NCBI RefSeq assembly: GCF_003056355.1
Contig: NZ_PYVW01000022.1
Coordinates: 1-45,043, forward strand
Source of the DNA: Devosia naphthalenivorans
Lineage (GTDB): Bacteria; Pseudomonadota; Alphaproteobacteria; Rhizobiales; Devosiaceae
Reading direction: 5' to 3'
DNA length: 45,043 nt
The position numbers and the translations under genes are program-made. How positions within the stretch are numbered: the first letter of the stretch is position 1; every line of letters begins with the position of its first letter. Below are positions 1 through 8,707 of the stretch, one piece after another. The notes beneath the pieces were generated by a model, which saw only the letters and a list, made by a program, of their open reading frames with translations, did not search any database and was not told the DNA's origin.

Positions 1-194
1 TGCTCAAGGGCGAGCTTGGCTGGCTCTGAGGGGCTACAGGCTATCCGGCCCGGACCATGGCTCACGCCACGCTCCAAGGCCGATCATCGTCAATCACGGC
101 CTCAAAGGAAACATACAAGGGGCGAGGTGAGAAACCCAATCTTCACGCGGGTGTGCCTATCTGCTAGAGACCCGCCATTCCCGGAGGAATTTCC
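1..194. other. Region upstream of hisB
   Basis: No complete gene is visible here. An open frame on the plus strand runs in from the left edge and stops at 26-28 (reading LKGELGWL then stop); it could be the tail of an upstream gene but is too short to identify. A good ribosome binding site (GGAGGA) lies just before the hisB ATG at 195. I could not define a promoter with confidence. Confidence 0.4.
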
Positions 195-782
195 ATGCGT
201 ACCGCCAAGATTGCCCGCAAGACCAATGAGACGCAGATCGAAGTCTCGATCGACCTTGACGGTACCGGTGAGCATAACATGCTGACGGGCATTGGTTTTT
301 TCGACCACATGCTGGATCAGCTGTCGCGGCATTCGCTGATCGACATGGATGTGCGGTGTACCGGCGATCTGCACATCGACTTTCACCACAGCGTGGAGGA
401 TGTGGGGATCGCGCTGGGCCAGGCGATCAAGCAGGCGCTGGGCGACAAGCGGGGTATTCGCCGCTATGCCTCGGCCGATCTGCCGATGGATGGTACGCTG
501 ACGCGGGCGGCGCTGGATGTTTCGGGGCGGCCGTTCCTGGTGTTTCGCGCCGAATTTTCGCGCGACAAGGTGGGCAAGCTGGACACTGAGCTGTTCCGTG
601 AATTCTGGCAAGCCTTTGCAATCAATGCAGGAATTACGCTGCATATCGAGAATTTCTATACCGACAACAACCACCATCTCGCAGAGTCCATGTTCAAGGC
701 GGTGGCGCGGGCCTTGCGCGATGCGGTCGAAATCGATCCTCGGGCCGCGGATCGGGTGCCGTCCACCAAGGGAACGCTCTGA
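195..782 (+). CDS. hisB: Imidazoleglycerol-phosphate dehydratase
   Basis: This is the monofunctional HisB. It dehydrates imidazole glycerol phosphate to imidazole acetol phosphate in cytosolic histidine biosynthesis. The 195-residue length is normal for the dehydratase without the phosphatase domain found in enterics. Both metal-binding histidine motifs are present: HHSVED at residues 64-69 and NNHHLAES at 158-165. GGAGGA stands 7 bases before the ATG and fixes the start. It opens a same-strand cluster continuing with a DUF2628 gene, hisH, hisA, hisF, hisE and coaA. Identification is very secure. Confidence 0.98.
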   Translation: MRTAKIARKTNETQIEVSIDLDGTGEHNMLTGIGFFDHMLDQLSRHSLIDMDVRCTGDLHIDFHHSVEDVGIALGQAIKQALGDKRGIRRYASADLPMDGTLTRAALDVSGRPFLVFRAEFSRDKVGKLDTELFREFWQAFAINAGITLHIENFYTDNNHHLAESMFKAVARALRDAVEIDPRAADRVPSTKGTL

Positions 783-833
783 GGCTTTTGTTTTCGGGCC
801 TTTTGCACTAATTGACTTCCAACAAACGGTGTC

Positions 834-856
834 ACCCCGGCTCAAGGCCGGGATGG
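834..856. repeat. Short REP-like palindrome
   Basis: CCCCGGCTCAAGGCCGGGAT forms a small hairpin (CCCGGC/GCCGGG class) between hisB and the next gene. It resembles half of the CCCGGACTTGATCCGGG family found at 14079-14151. It could act as a transcript-processing or attenuation hairpin inside the operon, but that is inference. Confidence 0.4.
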
Positions 857-878
857 CATCGAATATTTGGAGCGTCCA

Positions 879-1226
879 TTGACCCTCTACGCTATTTTCG
901 ATCCTAAGCCGGCAAGCTTCGCTTTGCCTGCGGTCGTGCCCGCAAAGTTCTTCTGGTTTGCTGCGATCCTGCCGCCGGTCTTCCTGGGCGTCCATCGGCT
1001 TTGGCTTGAGCTTGCCGCATGGTTGCTCGGTTTTGCCATGCTTGTTGTGGCGTCCATTGTTTTGGGCGGGGTAGCAGCGTTCTCGCTCTATATCCTCGGC
1101 GCGATATGGCTGGGGTTCGCGGCACCCGATTTGATCCGGCGCGCCTTGCTGCGTCGTGGCTGGACGGCTCGCGGCGAGCGAGTGGCCTATAGCGCCGACA
1201 TGGCCCAACTGGAGGCGATCCGATGA
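879..1226 (+). CDS. DUF2628 small membrane protein
   Basis: A protein of about 115 residues with two or three hydrophobic segments (roughly residues 25-45, 45-70 and 70-90) and a conserved tail ([20 protein letters not shown]), matching the DUF2628 family of unknown function. It sits between hisB and hisH, a position kept in many Hyphomicrobiales, so it is co-transcribed with histidine genes, although no role in histidine synthesis is known. I chose the TTG at 879 because GGAG lies six bases upstream; an earlier TTG at 867 is in the same frame. It overlaps the hisH start by four bases (ATGA). Confidence 0.85.
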   Translation: MTLYAIFDPKPASFALPAVVPAKFFWFAAILPPVFLGVHRLWLELAAWLLGFAMLVVASIVLGGVAAFSLYILGAIWLGFAAPDLIRRALLRRGWTARGERVAYSADMAQLEAIR

Positions 1227-1873
1227 GTTCGGTTGCAATCATCGATTACGGCGCGGGCAATCTGCACTCTGCCGCCAAGGCATTCGAGCGTATGGCCGCA
1301 GATGTCGGCGAGATGGATGTCCTGGTGACGGCCGACCCGGAACTGGTGCGCAAGGCCGATCGCATCATGCTGCCGGGCGTTGGGGCCTTTGCCGATTGTA
1401 AGGCCGGGCTCGATGCCGTGCCGGGCATGGTGGATGTGCTGGAAGAAAAGGTCATCCGGGGCGGCACGCCGTTTTTGGGCGTCTGCGTCGGCATGCAGTT
1501 GATGGCCTCCGAAGGCCGCGAAAAGGCTGTGACACCGGGCCTTGGCTGGATTCCCGGCGCCGTGGAACGCATCAGGCCGAACGATCCGAGCCTCAAGATT
1601 CCGCATATGGGGTGGAACAACATTTCTGTTGTGAAGCCTCATGCGGTGCTGGAGGGGATTCCGGATGGACCCGATGGGCTGCATGCCTATTTCGTCCACT
1701 CCTACCATCTGGTGACCGAGATTGCTGACATGCGTATCGCCACCACCGATTACGGTGGGACGGTGACGGCCTGCGTCGGGCGGGACAATCTGTTCGGGGC
1801 GCAGTTTCACCCGGAGAAATCGCAGGCCCTGGGTCTCAAACTGATCGAAAATTTCCTGAGGTGGACGCCGTGA
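1223..1873 (+). CDS. hisH: Imidazole glycerol phosphate synthase, glutaminase subunit
   Basis: HisH hydrolyses glutamine and passes ammonia to HisF in the heterodimeric IGP synthase. The class I glutamine amidotransferase nucleophile is in GVCVGMQLM (Cys about residue 88), and the His-Glu pair is in [11 protein letters not shown] near the C-terminus. The length of 216 residues is normal. The start overlaps the preceding stop as ATGA and the stop overlaps the hisA GTG start, so translation is probably coupled along the operon. Confidence 0.98.
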   Translation: MSSVAIIDYGAGNLHSAAKAFERMAADVGEMDVLVTADPELVRKADRIMLPGVGAFADCKAGLDAVPGMVDVLEEKVIRGGTPFLGVCVGMQLMASEGREKAVTPGLGWIPGAVERIRPNDPSLKIPHMGWNNISVVKPHAVLEGIPDGPDGLHAYFVHSYHLVTEIADMRIATTDYGGTVTACVGRDNLFGAQFHPEKSQALGLKLIENFLRWTP

Positions 1874-2601
1874 TTCTTTTTCCTGCCATCGACCTCAAGG
1901 ACGGTCAGTGCGTGCGCCTGAAGCTGGGCGACATGGATCAGGCGACCGTGTTCAACGACGATCCTGCGGCGCAGGCCAAGTCGTTCGAAGAACAGGGCTT
2001 TGAATATCTCCATGTAGTTGATCTAAATGGCGCTTTTGCCGGTGAGAGCCGCAATGGCGAGGCGGTCGAGGCGATCCTGAAAGCGGTCGACTTCCCCGTG
2101 CAACTGGGCGGCGGCATCCGGACGCTCGACCATATCGAGGGCTGGCTCGACAAGGGTCTGGCGCGCGTAATCCTCGGTACGGTTGCGGTGCGCGATCCGG
2201 CGTTGGTCAAGGAAGCCGCCAGGCGCTTTCCTGGCCAAATTGCTGTCGGCATCGATGCGCGCGGCGGCATGGTTGCGGTGGAGGGCTGGGCGGAAACCTC
2301 CGAGCTTTCGGTGATCGAACTCGCCAAGCGCTTCGAAGGCGCAGGCGTCGCGGCGATCATCTATACCGATATCGACCGGGATGGCGTGCTGGCGGGGATC
2401 AACTGGGATTCAACGCTGGAACTGGCGCGGGCAACCACGATCCCGGTGATCGCTTCGGGTGGCCTTGCATCCATGGATGATATCGAACGCATGACGCGCC
2501 CGGAATACCGGGTGTTGGAGGGGGCAATCTCCGGCCGCGCACTTTATGACGGCAGGATTGTTTCACGTGAAGCACTCGCCATGCTGAAGGCGGCCGCATG
2601 A
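1870..2601 (+). CDS. hisA: Phosphoribosylformimino-AICAR-phosphate isomerase
   Basis: HisA is the TIM-barrel isomerase converting ProFAR to PRFAR, the substrate of HisF/HisH. The N-terminus [17 protein letters not shown] carries the first catalytic Asp (about residue 8), and YTDIDRDG carries the second. I prefer the GTG at 1870, which overlaps the hisH stop (GTGA) and gives the family-standard N-terminus; a GTG at 1861 would only add three residues. The length is 243 residues. The stop overlaps the hisF ATG. Confidence 0.97.
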   Translation: MILFPAIDLKDGQCVRLKLGDMDQATVFNDDPAAQAKSFEEQGFEYLHVVDLNGAFAGESRNGEAVEAILKAVDFPVQLGGGIRTLDHIEGWLDKGLARVILGTVAVRDPALVKEAARRFPGQIAVGIDARGGMVAVEGWAETSELSVIELAKRFEGAGVAAIIYTDIDRDGVLAGINWDSTLELARATTIPVIASGGLASMDDIERMTRPEYRVLEGAISGRALYDGRIVSREALAMLKAAA

Positions 2602-3395
2602 CGCTCAAGACCAGACTGATCCCGTGCCTCGACGTGATGAATGGCCGCGTCGTCAAGGGCGTGCAATTCGTTGATCTGCGCGATGCCGGCGACCCGGTGC
2701 AGGCAGCGATAGCCTATGACGCCGCAGGCGCGGATGAACTGACTTTCCTTGATATTGCCGCGAGCCACGAGGGACGCGAGACGATTTTCGATGTGGTGTC
2801 GCGCACCGCTGAGCACTGCTTCATGCCGGTGACGGTTGGTGGCGGCGTGCGCACCATTGAGGATATTCGCAAGTTGCTGCTGGCGGGCGCCGACAAGGTC
2901 GCCATCAACTCGGCGGCAGTGAGCGACCCCGATTTCATTTCGCGCGCCGCCGACAAGTTCGGCAATCAGTGCATCGTGGTTTCGGTGGATGCCAAGCAGC
3001 GGCTGGACCAGCAGGTTGGCGGTGACAATCGCTCCGAATGGGAAATCTTCACCCATGGCGGGCGCAGGCCGAGCGGACTCGATGCGGTGGAATTTGCCGT
3101 GCGCATGGTCGAACGCGGCGCAGGCGAGTTGCTGGTGACCTCGATGGATCGCGATGGGACCAAATCCGGGTTTGACCTGGGCCTCACGCGCAGCATCGCC
3201 GATGCGGTGGAAGTTCCGGTCATTGCATCGGGCGGCGTCGGTTCGCTGCAGGATCTGGTGGATGGGGTCAAGGAAGGGCACGCCAGCGCGGTTCTCGCGG
3301 CGTCGGTTTTTCACTTCGGCACCTTCACCATTCCCCAGGCCAAGCAATATCTGCGCGACCATGGGGTGGCTGTGCGGATGGATGGCGCGGCTTAA
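2598..3395 (+). CDS. hisF: Imidazole glycerol phosphate synthase, cyclase subunit
   Basis: HisF uses ammonia from HisH to turn PRFAR into imidazole glycerol phosphate and AICAR. The TIM-barrel protein has both catalytic aspartates: Asp12 in IPCLDVMNG and Asp131 in VSVDAK. The phosphate-binding loops GGGVRT and ASGGVGS are intact. At 265 residues it is slightly long (a short insert around [15 protein letters not shown], as in many alphaproteobacteria). It starts inside the hisA stop (ATGA). A REP-like pair separates it from hisE. Confidence 0.98.
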   Translation: MTLKTRLIPCLDVMNGRVVKGVQFVDLRDAGDPVQAAIAYDAAGADELTFLDIAASHEGRETIFDVVSRTAEHCFMPVTVGGGVRTIEDIRKLLLAGADKVAINSAAVSDPDFISRAADKFGNQCIVVSVDAKQRLDQQVGGDNRSEWEIFTHGGRRPSGLDAVEFAVRMVERGAGELLVTSMDRDGTKSGFDLGLTRSIADAVEVPVIASGGVGSLQDLVDGVKEGHASAVLAASVFHFGTFTIPQAKQYLRDHGVAVRMDGAA

Positions 3396-3430
3396 GTTGT
3401 ATTTGCACCAGCCGCCATTTCCACCACAAG

Positions 3431-3506
3431 GTCATTCCCGCGAAGGCGGGAATCTCCGTTTTCTTTCCTCGATATAGCGACGGGGCCCCGCTTTCGCGGG
3501 AATGAC
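3431..3506. repeat. Paired REP-like inverted repeat, family A, copy 1
   Basis: The sequence begins GTCATTCCCGCGAAGGCGGG and ends with the inverse, CCGCTTTCGCGGGAATGAC, separated by a short AT-rich spacer. Each half is itself a hairpin. Related pairs lie at 5028-5101 and 7099-7170. It lies between hisF and hisE and could reduce read-through or stabilise upstream mRNA, which is inference from the behaviour of REP elements. Confidence 0.9.
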
Positions 3507-3547
3507 ACCGTGGATATCAATCACTGACCTGGCGCGGAGTGCGTTCC

Positions 3548-3865
3548 ATGACCCTAGAAGAGCTTGAAAACCGCATCGCCAGCCGGGCCGCTGCTTCCCC
3601 TGATGAAAGCTACACCGCCAAGCTGATCGGGCGCGGCATCGAAAAATGCGCGCAGAAGCTGGGCGAGGAAGCGACCGAAGTCGTGATCGCGGCGGTGACC
3701 GGCAATCGGTCCGAACTGGTCAAGGAAGCGGCCGACGTGCTCTATCACCTGCTGGTCGTGCTCAAGGCCGCCAATGTGCCGCTTGAGGCGGTGATGGCCG
3801 AACTTGATACGCGCACGGCTCAATCGGGCCTCGCCGAAAAAGCCTCCCGCGGGGACCAGAGCTGA
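3548..3865 (+). CDS. hisE: Phosphoribosyl-ATP diphosphatase
   Basis: HisE hydrolyses PR-ATP to PR-AMP, the second step of histidine synthesis. The 105-residue MazG-like all-alpha fold shows [13 protein letters not shown] and [12 protein letters not shown], which carry the acidic magnesium ligands. I chose the ATG at 3548 ([10 protein letters not shown]); a GTG at 3539 would add three residues. hisI is not fused to it and is not in the window. The stop codon shares its last base with the coaA ATG (TGATG), so translation is probably coupled. Confidence 0.97.
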   Translation: MTLEELENRIASRAAASPDESYTAKLIGRGIEKCAQKLGEEATEVVIAAVTGNRSELVKEAADVLYHLLVVLKAANVPLEAVMAELDTRTAQSGLAEKASRGDQS

Positions 3866-4815
3866 TGGCCAAGCGCCCGGAGGTGCTGGCGCCTTACCAT
3901 CATTTCACCACGGCACAATGGAGCGCCCTGCGCGCCGACGAGCCGATGACGCTCGACGCCGACGACATCAAGCGGCTGCGTACGCTGAGCGATCCGATAT
4001 CGCTTGAGGAAGCCGAAGAGATCTATCTGCCGCTGACGCGCCTGCTGTCGTTCTACGTCGAAGCCATCCAGCATCTGCACAGTGTTTCGACGCGTTTCCT
4101 CGAAGCGGCTGACCAGAAGGTGCCGTTCATTATCGGGGTGGCGGGTTCGGTGGCGGTGGGGAAATCCACCACGGCGCGTATCCTGCAGGCCCTGCTGCAG
4201 CGCTGGCCTTCCAGCCCCAAGGTCGATCTGGTGACGACGGACGGGTTCCTGTACCCCAATGCGGTGCTGTCCGAGCGCGGCATCATGGAGCGCAAGGGCT
4301 TTCCTGAGAGCTATGACCGCCCCCGCTTCGTGCAGTTCCTTGCCGATATCAAGTCCGGCCGGGGCCATGTGCCGGTGCCCGTCTATTCGCACCTGGTCTA
4401 TGACGTGGTGGAAGGCAGCGAAATCGTCATCGATCGCCCCGACATTTTGATCGTCGAGGGGCTCAATATCCTGCAGCCGGGCGAATTGCCCCGTACCGGC
4501 AAGCCGATCCTGTTCGCGTCCGATTTCATCGATTTCTCGATCTTTATCGATGCGGAGACGGAGGATCTCGAAACCTGGTTCATGGAGCGGTTCTTTCGCT
4601 TGCGCGAAACGGCATTCCGGGACCCGAATTCGTTCTTCCGCCGCTTTGCCGAAATGAGCGAGGCGGAAGCGGGAGAGTTCGGGCGAAAAGTGTGGCGCAC
4701 GATCAATCTGCCCAATCTGCTGGACAATGTGCTGCCCACGCGCGGCCGGGCTGACCTGATCCTCAAGAAGGGCAAGAGCCATTTGATCGAGGATGTGCAG
4801 CTGCGGCGGGTTTGA
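3865..4815 (+). CDS. coaA: Type I pantothenate kinase
   Basis: CoaA phosphorylates pantothenate with ATP, the first committed step of coenzyme A synthesis. At 316 residues it has the bacterial type I length. The P-loop GSVAVGKS is at residues 94-101 and is followed by the family patterns VTTDGFLYPN and ERKGFPESYD. Its place behind hisE is a conserved Hyphomicrobiales arrangement. It seems to be the last gene of the operon, followed by repeats rather than a clear intrinsic terminator. Confidence 0.97.
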   Translation: MAKRPEVLAPYHHFTTAQWSALRADEPMTLDADDIKRLRTLSDPISLEEAEEIYLPLTRLLSFYVEAIQHLHSVSTRFLEAADQKVPFIIGVAGSVAVGKSTTARILQALLQRWPSSPKVDLVTTDGFLYPNAVLSERGIMERKGFPESYDRPRFVQFLADIKSGRGHVPVPVYSHLVYDVVEGSEIVIDRPDILIVEGLNILQPGELPRTGKPILFASDFIDFSIFIDAETEDLETWFMERFFRLRETAFRDPNSFFRRFAEMSEAEAGEFGRKVWRTINLPNLLDNVLPTRGRADLILKKGKSHLIEDVQLRRV

Positions 4816-4901
4816 GGGATAGGGCTTCGAAGGTTCTTTTGCTCCTTCGTCCCTCAGAGTGAGGGGTGGTGACGCCCATCGGCTCAAGCCCTGAGACTGA
4901 A

Positions 4902-4949
4902 CCCCTCATCCGGCCCTGCGGGCCACCTTCTCCCCTCAGGGGAGAAGGG
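4902..4949. repeat. Family D repeat (CCCCTCATCCGG...)
   Basis: CCCCTCATCCGGCCCTGCGG is followed by CTTCTCCCCTCAGGGGAGAAG, two nested hairpins. Relatives occur at 43348-43460 and 44791-44939. This motif type is widespread between genes in Hyphomicrobiales. Confidence 0.8.
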
Positions 4950-5027
4950 AAAGAGGCATCCTGATCGAAGTGTGTACCTGCGCCAAGATTGAGGGCTGGT
5001 GTGTTGTCGGCCTTTCAATTTCACCGC

Positions 5028-5101
5028 GTCATTCCCGCGAAAGCGGGAATCTCACTGCCCTTGGGCCACAAAAGTGAGATTCCCGCCTTCGCGGGAATGA
5101 C
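5028..5101. repeat. Paired REP-like inverted repeat, family A, copy 2
   Basis: The arms are 29 bases each (5028-5056 and 5073-5101), starting GTCATTCCCGCGAAAGCGGG, with one mismatch between them and a 16-base spacer. It is the best-preserved of the three family A pairs in the window. Confidence 0.92.
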
Positions 5102-5158
5102 GACGTGGCCGACAAGGAAGACGATGTGGCTGACAAGGAAGTCATGTCGTCACACAGC

Positions 5159-5509
5159 TTAATAGGTACCCGGCTGGGGTTGGCTGAAGACGATCTGGTT
5201 GCCGTCGGGGTCGCGGAATTTGGCGGTCTTGAAGAAATCGCCGACCGATTTTGCGACGGGCGTCATTCCTTGCAGGGCGAGCCGGCCGAGTTCCTCGGCT
5301 ATGTCGTCGACGATCAGGGTCAGGCTCGAAGCACCGGCGCGGTCGCCATCGGTGTGGATCTGCACCCAGCCGCCGCCGGGCAGTTTCCATTCGGCTACAT
5401 CACCCATGGGGCGGGCGTCGGCAGGCCGGCCAAACAGGCGCTCATAGAACTCAAGCGCCTCGCTCATATCGTCCACCGCTATGCCCGCCAGCGCGTTGGT
5501 GATGGTCAA
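5159..5509 (-). CDS. VOC (glyoxalase/bleomycin-resistance fold) family protein
   Basis: A 116-residue single-domain vicinal oxygen chelate protein. It shows the N-terminal pattern [21 protein letters not shown] and the C-terminal [14 protein letters not shown], where one metal-ligand Glu/Gln position would lie. The substrate cannot be read from sequence: such proteins include glyoxalases, dioxygenases, antibiotic-binding proteins and many unknowns. The start is TTG at 5509. It is divergent from dapB with a gap of about 117 bases and convergent with coaA. Confidence 0.85.
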   Translation of the reverse strand: MTITNALAGIAVDDMSEALEFYERLFGRPADARPMGDVAEWKLPGGGWVQIHTDGDRAGASSLTLIVDDIAEELGRLALQGMTPVAKSVGDFFKTAKFRDPDGNQIVFSQPQPGTY

Positions 5510-5626
5510 ATCAACACTCCCCCAAAGACTGCCAACTCCATCCTAGCATGGTGTCCGCATTGGGGCACGGCTGTTGGCGTTTTGCCACAGCGCTGCTATA
5601 GCCCAAGCCGAACAGGGGAGACGGCA

Positions 5627-6439
5627 ATGGCAGATCTGCGGGTGGTGGTAGCGGGCGCAGGCGGACGCATGGGCGTCGCCAATATCTGCGCAGTGACTGC
5701 AACGCCTGGGCTTGTGCTGCATGCCGCAATCGATCGCCTGGGTTCGGCGGCCATCGGCCGGGACGCAGGATTGGTGGCTGGCATCGAGGCACTCGATGTT
5801 GCCATCAGCGACGACATGAATGCGGGCCTCGAAGGCGCCGATATCATCGTTGATTTCACCGCGCCTGCAGCCAGCGTGGCGCTGGCGCAGGAGGCGGCGC
5901 GGCGTGGTCTGGTTCATATCATCGGTACGACCGGCTGTTCCGAAGCCGATGACGCCGCGATAGCGCAGGCGGCAAGCGAGGGCGCGCGGATCGTCAAATC
6001 GGGCAATTTTTCCATGGGCATGGTGGTGCTGGCCAACCTCGTGGAGCGGGCGGCGCATGCGCTGGCCGATTACGACATCGAAATATTGGAAATGCACCAT
6101 AACAAGAAGGTCGATGCGCCGTCCGGCACGGCGCTGCTGCTGGGGGACGCTGCGGCCAAGGGGCGTGACATTGCGCTTAGGGATCATTCGGTTCGCGTCC
6201 GGGATGGTCATACCGGGCCGCGCGAGGCCGGCACGATCGGCTTTGCCACGCTGCGCGGCGGCAACGTCGTCGGCGATCACATGGTGATCCTGGCCGGGCA
6301 GTCGGAGCGGATCGAGCTGAACCACCGCGCGCAGGACCGCACCATCTATGCCAATGGCGCGGCTCGGGCGGCGCTGTGGGCCGCCGGGCAAGGCGCCGGA
6401 CTTTATACAATGGTCGACGTGCTCGGCCTTGCGAACTGA
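5627..6439 (+). CDS. dapB: 4-hydroxy-tetrahydrodipicolinate reductase
   Basis: DapB reduces 4-hydroxy-tetrahydrodipicolinate with NAD(P)H in the lysine/diaminopimelate pathway. The dinucleotide-binding glycine motif GAGGRMG is at residues 10-16. The catalytic region [15 protein letters not shown] has His157, His158, Lys161 and Asp163. The length of 270 residues is normal. The ATG at 5627 is preceded by GGGAGA; the frame is open further upstream but reads through repeats. gpmA follows 16 bases downstream, so the two are probably co-transcribed. Confidence 0.97.
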   Translation: MADLRVVVAGAGGRMGVANICAVTATPGLVLHAAIDRLGSAAIGRDAGLVAGIEALDVAISDDMNAGLEGADIIVDFTAPAASVALAQEAARRGLVHIIGTTGCSEADDAAIAQAASEGARIVKSGNFSMGMVVLANLVERAAHALADYDIEILEMHHNKKVDAPSGTALLLGDAAAKGRDIALRDHSVRVRDGHTGPREAGTIGFATLRGGNVVGDHMVILAGQSERIELNHRAQDRTIYANGAARAALWAAGQGAGLYTMVDVLGLAN

Positions 6440-6455
6440 ACCAGAAGGAAACGAT

Positions 6456-7070
6456 ATGACCGGCACCCTGATCCTCGTGCGCCACGGCCAGAGCGAGTGG
6501 AACCTCAAGAACCTCTTTACCGGCTGGCGCAACCCGAACCTGACCGAGCTTGGGGAAACCGAAGCCCGCGAGACGGGCAAGGCGCTCAAGGCCAAGGGGA
6601 TCGTGCCGGATCTTTACTACACCTCCGCGCTGCGCCGGGCCCAGCATACGCTGGACCTGATGCTGGAAGAGATGGAGATCCTCAACGTCACCATCACCCG
6701 CAACATCGCACTCAACGAGCGCGATTATGGCGATCTGGCCGGGCTCAACAAGGACGATGCGCGCGCAAAATGGGGTGAGGAGCAGGTGCTGATATGGCGC
6801 CGGTCCTACGACGTGCCCCCTCCGGGCGGCGAAAGCCTCAAGGACACGGCGGCCCGCACCCTGCCCTATTACGAAAGCGAAATCCTGCCCCAGCTCAAGG
6901 CCGGCAAGACCATCCTGATCGCGGCGCATGGCAATTCCCTGCGGGCGCTGGTGATGGCCATCGAAGGGCTGACGCCGGAGGAGATCCTGAAGCGCGAGAT
7001 CGGAACGGGCGAGCCGACGATTTACCGGATCGGGGCGGATGGAGCGCTTGAGGAGCGGGTGGAGGTTTAG
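6456..7070 (+). CDS. gpmA: 2,3-bisphosphoglycerate-dependent phosphoglycerate mutase
   Basis: GpmA interconverts 3- and 2-phosphoglycerate in glycolysis and gluconeogenesis through a phosphohistidine. The motif [10 protein letters not shown] holds the phosphorylated His10, Glu88 sits in [11 protein letters not shown], and the second His158 is in [10 protein letters not shown]. At 204 residues it is the shortened form usual in alphaproteobacteria (enteric forms are about 250). AGAAGGAAA precedes the ATG. It lies directly behind dapB. Confidence 0.96.
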   Translation: MTGTLILVRHGQSEWNLKNLFTGWRNPNLTELGETEARETGKALKAKGIVPDLYYTSALRRAQHTLDLMLEEMEILNVTITRNIALNERDYGDLAGLNKDDARAKWGEEQVLIWRRSYDVPPPGGESLKDTAARTLPYYESEILPQLKAGKTILIAAHGNSLRALVMAIEGLTPEEILKREIGTGEPTIYRIGADGALEERVEV

Positions 7071-7098
7071 GGGGAGCCTGCACCTGCCGAATCACAGC

Positions 7099-7170
7099 GT
7101 CATTCCCGCGAAAGCGGGAATCCCACTTATATGTAGAAGGAAGTGAGGTTCCCGCTTTCGCGGGAATGAC
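7099..7170. repeat. Paired REP-like inverted repeat, family A, copy 3
   Basis: GTCATTCCCGCGAAAGCGGG at the left and its inverse CCCGCTTTCGCGGGAATGAC at the right, with a 20-25 base AT-rich spacer containing TTATATG. It lies between convergent gpmA and the Ada-like gene. Confidence 0.92.
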
Positions 7171-7225
7171 CCGGTGGGGAGGCGGGAACGGAAGGTTGGC
7201 GAGGGTGCCGCACGGCGGGTTCAGC

Positions 7226-8095
7226 CTAATGCGCCGCCGAGATCACGCCGGCTTCCCAGCCGAGGATCGCGCGTTTGCGGGGGACGCCCCAATGGTAGCC
7301 GGTGAGGGCGCCGGTGCTGCCGACGACGCGGTGGCAGGGCACCACGAAGGAAATCGGGTTCTTGCCGACGGCGGCGCCGACGGCGCGGGAGGCGGTCGGG
7401 CGGCCGATATGGCTGGCGACGCTCTGATAGGTCGTCGCCTTCCCTACCGGTATCTTGAGCAGCGTTTCCCAGACTTTTACCTCGAAATCGGTGCCGATCA
7501 GCACGATGCGCACGGGGCGGTCGGCGGACCATTGCCGGGGATCGAAGGACTGCGCGACCATGGGCGCGATGGCCTGGTCGTTGCGCGTGAACCGGGCATT
7601 GGGCCAGCGGTTGGCCAGATCGGCGAATGCCGCTTCGATGCTCGTTTCGTCATCGGCAAAGCCGATGCCGGACATGCCGTATTCGGTGGCGGTCACCACG
7701 GCGGTGCCGAAAGGCGATGGGGCGGCGCCCCAGATCATGTCGAGCCCCGCGCCGCCGGTGCGGAAGATGCCGGGCGGCATGGCCTCGTAGGTGACGAACA
7801 GATCATGTAGCCGCGAGGTCGAGCTCAGGCCGACTTCGTAGGTGGTGTCGAGCACGCTTTCCTTCTGGCGCAGCAAGGACTTAGCATGGTCGAGCGCTAC
7901 GGCCTGGGCGAAGCTCTTGGGGCTGAGGCCGCACCAGCGGCGGAAAAGATCGGTCAATTGCCGCTCGCTCAAGCCCAGTGACAGGGCGAAACGGCTCAGA
8001 TCGGCAACGTCCGGGCCATTCTCGCTGAGATAGCGGATGGCGGCGCGAATCGTGTCGTAGTCCGAGCTAGGGGTCATGCGGGTCATCTGGTTCAT
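7226..8095 (-). CDS. AraC-type HTH plus methylated-DNA-protein-cysteine methyltransferase (Ada-like)
   Basis: A 289-residue fusion. Residues about 10-110 form an AraC-type DNA-binding domain (LSERQLTDLFRRWCGLSPKSF). Residues about 125-285 form an O6-alkylguanine-DNA alkyltransferase with the acceptor Cys254 in VPCHRVVGSTG and the helix-turn-helix pattern TTYQSVASHIGRPTASRAVG. It should repair O6-methylguanine by suicidal transfer to the Cys. The N-terminal zinc/Cys methyl-phosphotriester domain of E. coli Ada is absent, so methylation-triggered activation as in E. coli is not expected. The C-terminal HTH regulatory role is uncertain. Confidence 0.93.
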   Translation of the reverse strand: MNQMTRMTPSSDYDTIRAAIRYLSENGPDVADLSRFALSLGLSERQLTDLFRRWCGLSPKSFAQAVALDHAKSLLRQKESVLDTTYEVGLSSTSRLHDLFVTYEAMPPGIFRTGGAGLDMIWGAAPSPFGTAVVTATEYGMSGIGFADDETSIEAAFADLANRWPNARFTRNDQAIAPMVAQSFDPRQWSADRPVRIVLIGTDFEVKVWETLLKIPVGKATTYQSVASHIGRPTASRAVGAAVGKNPISFVVPCHRVVGSTGALTGYHWGVPRKRAILGWEAGVISAAH

Positions 8096-8173
8096 CGGGA
8101 CACCCTTGATGGTTTGGGTGCTCTCTTTAGGCGCAGCAGGGCTGCCGCGCGACCCGGTTTTGACGCGTTGGTG

Positions 8174-8659
8174 TCAGGCTGCGCGGGCCTTGCGCAAGGC
8201 CGTGCCGAGCGCCTTGGCGAAGCTCGATTTGTCGTCGCTATTGAGGAAGGTGCCGATTTCCAGCTCGTCCTTGCAGGTGCGTAGCCACATGGCCACGGTC
8301 TTTTCGTCGGCGTCCCGATCCAGCACGAGCCGAACGGTCTTGGGATTGAACCGGCGCAGCGTCCGGTCGCCCTTGGCGTCGGTGGCGACCCATTCGATCT
8401 GCTCGGGCCATACGGTGACATGCTCGCGCCGCTTGCCCTGGCGCAGCGAAAGATAGAGGGCCGCGCCGGTGGCAAGGGCGGTCGCGGCCATTAGCGCTGC
8501 AATGGGCCACAGGCCCAGCGAGATCATGCTGAGACCCGGTATGGCGGCAAACAGCAGGCACAGGCTGGTCACCAGCGTGACGCCGCGCGAACCGAGCGAG
8601 CGGTGGGGCGTAAGCTCTGCTGAAAACAGCGGCGTTGTGGTTGTGGCTTGCATTGGCAT
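8174..8659 (-). CDS. DUF2244 integral membrane protein
   Basis: A 161-residue protein with two transmembrane segments (about residues 28-46 and 50-72), followed by a soluble domain with the pattern HVTVWPEQIEWVATDAKG, matching DUF2244, a family of unknown function common in alphaproteobacteria. I chose the ATG at 8659 (MPMQATTTTP); the frame remains open upstream into nth, but that extension is antisense to nth. It diverges from nth, whose start is about 50 bases away. Confidence 0.85.
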   Translation of the reverse strand: MPMQATTTTPLFSAELTPHRSLGSRGVTLVTSLCLLFAAIPGLSMISLGLWPIAALMAATALATGAALYLSLRQGKRREHVTVWPEQIEWVATDAKGDRTLRRFNPKTVRLVLDRDADEKTVAMWLRTCKDELEIGTFLNSDDKSSFAKALGTALRKARAA

Positions 8660-8707
8660 GATGGCCTCTCCAACGGTAACTATAACGGCAGAACGCAGGA
8701 AGAGAAA

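Larger units (their letters stand above)
4816..5158. other. Gene-free stretch made of repeats
   Basis: These 343 bases between coaA and the convergent VOC gene hold no supportable gene. They contain a family D repeat (4902-4949) and a family A REP pair (5028-5101), plus a short direct repeat near 5101-5145 (GTGGCCGACAAGGAAG / GTGGCTGACAAGGAAG). An open plus-strand frame through the end of this region reads repeat sequence and is not credible as a gene. Confidence 0.7.

Noticed and set aside
3431..7170. Recurrent palindromic repeats as a possible CRISPR array
   Set aside because: Units are paired and inverted, kilobases apart, with no regular spacers and no cas genes.
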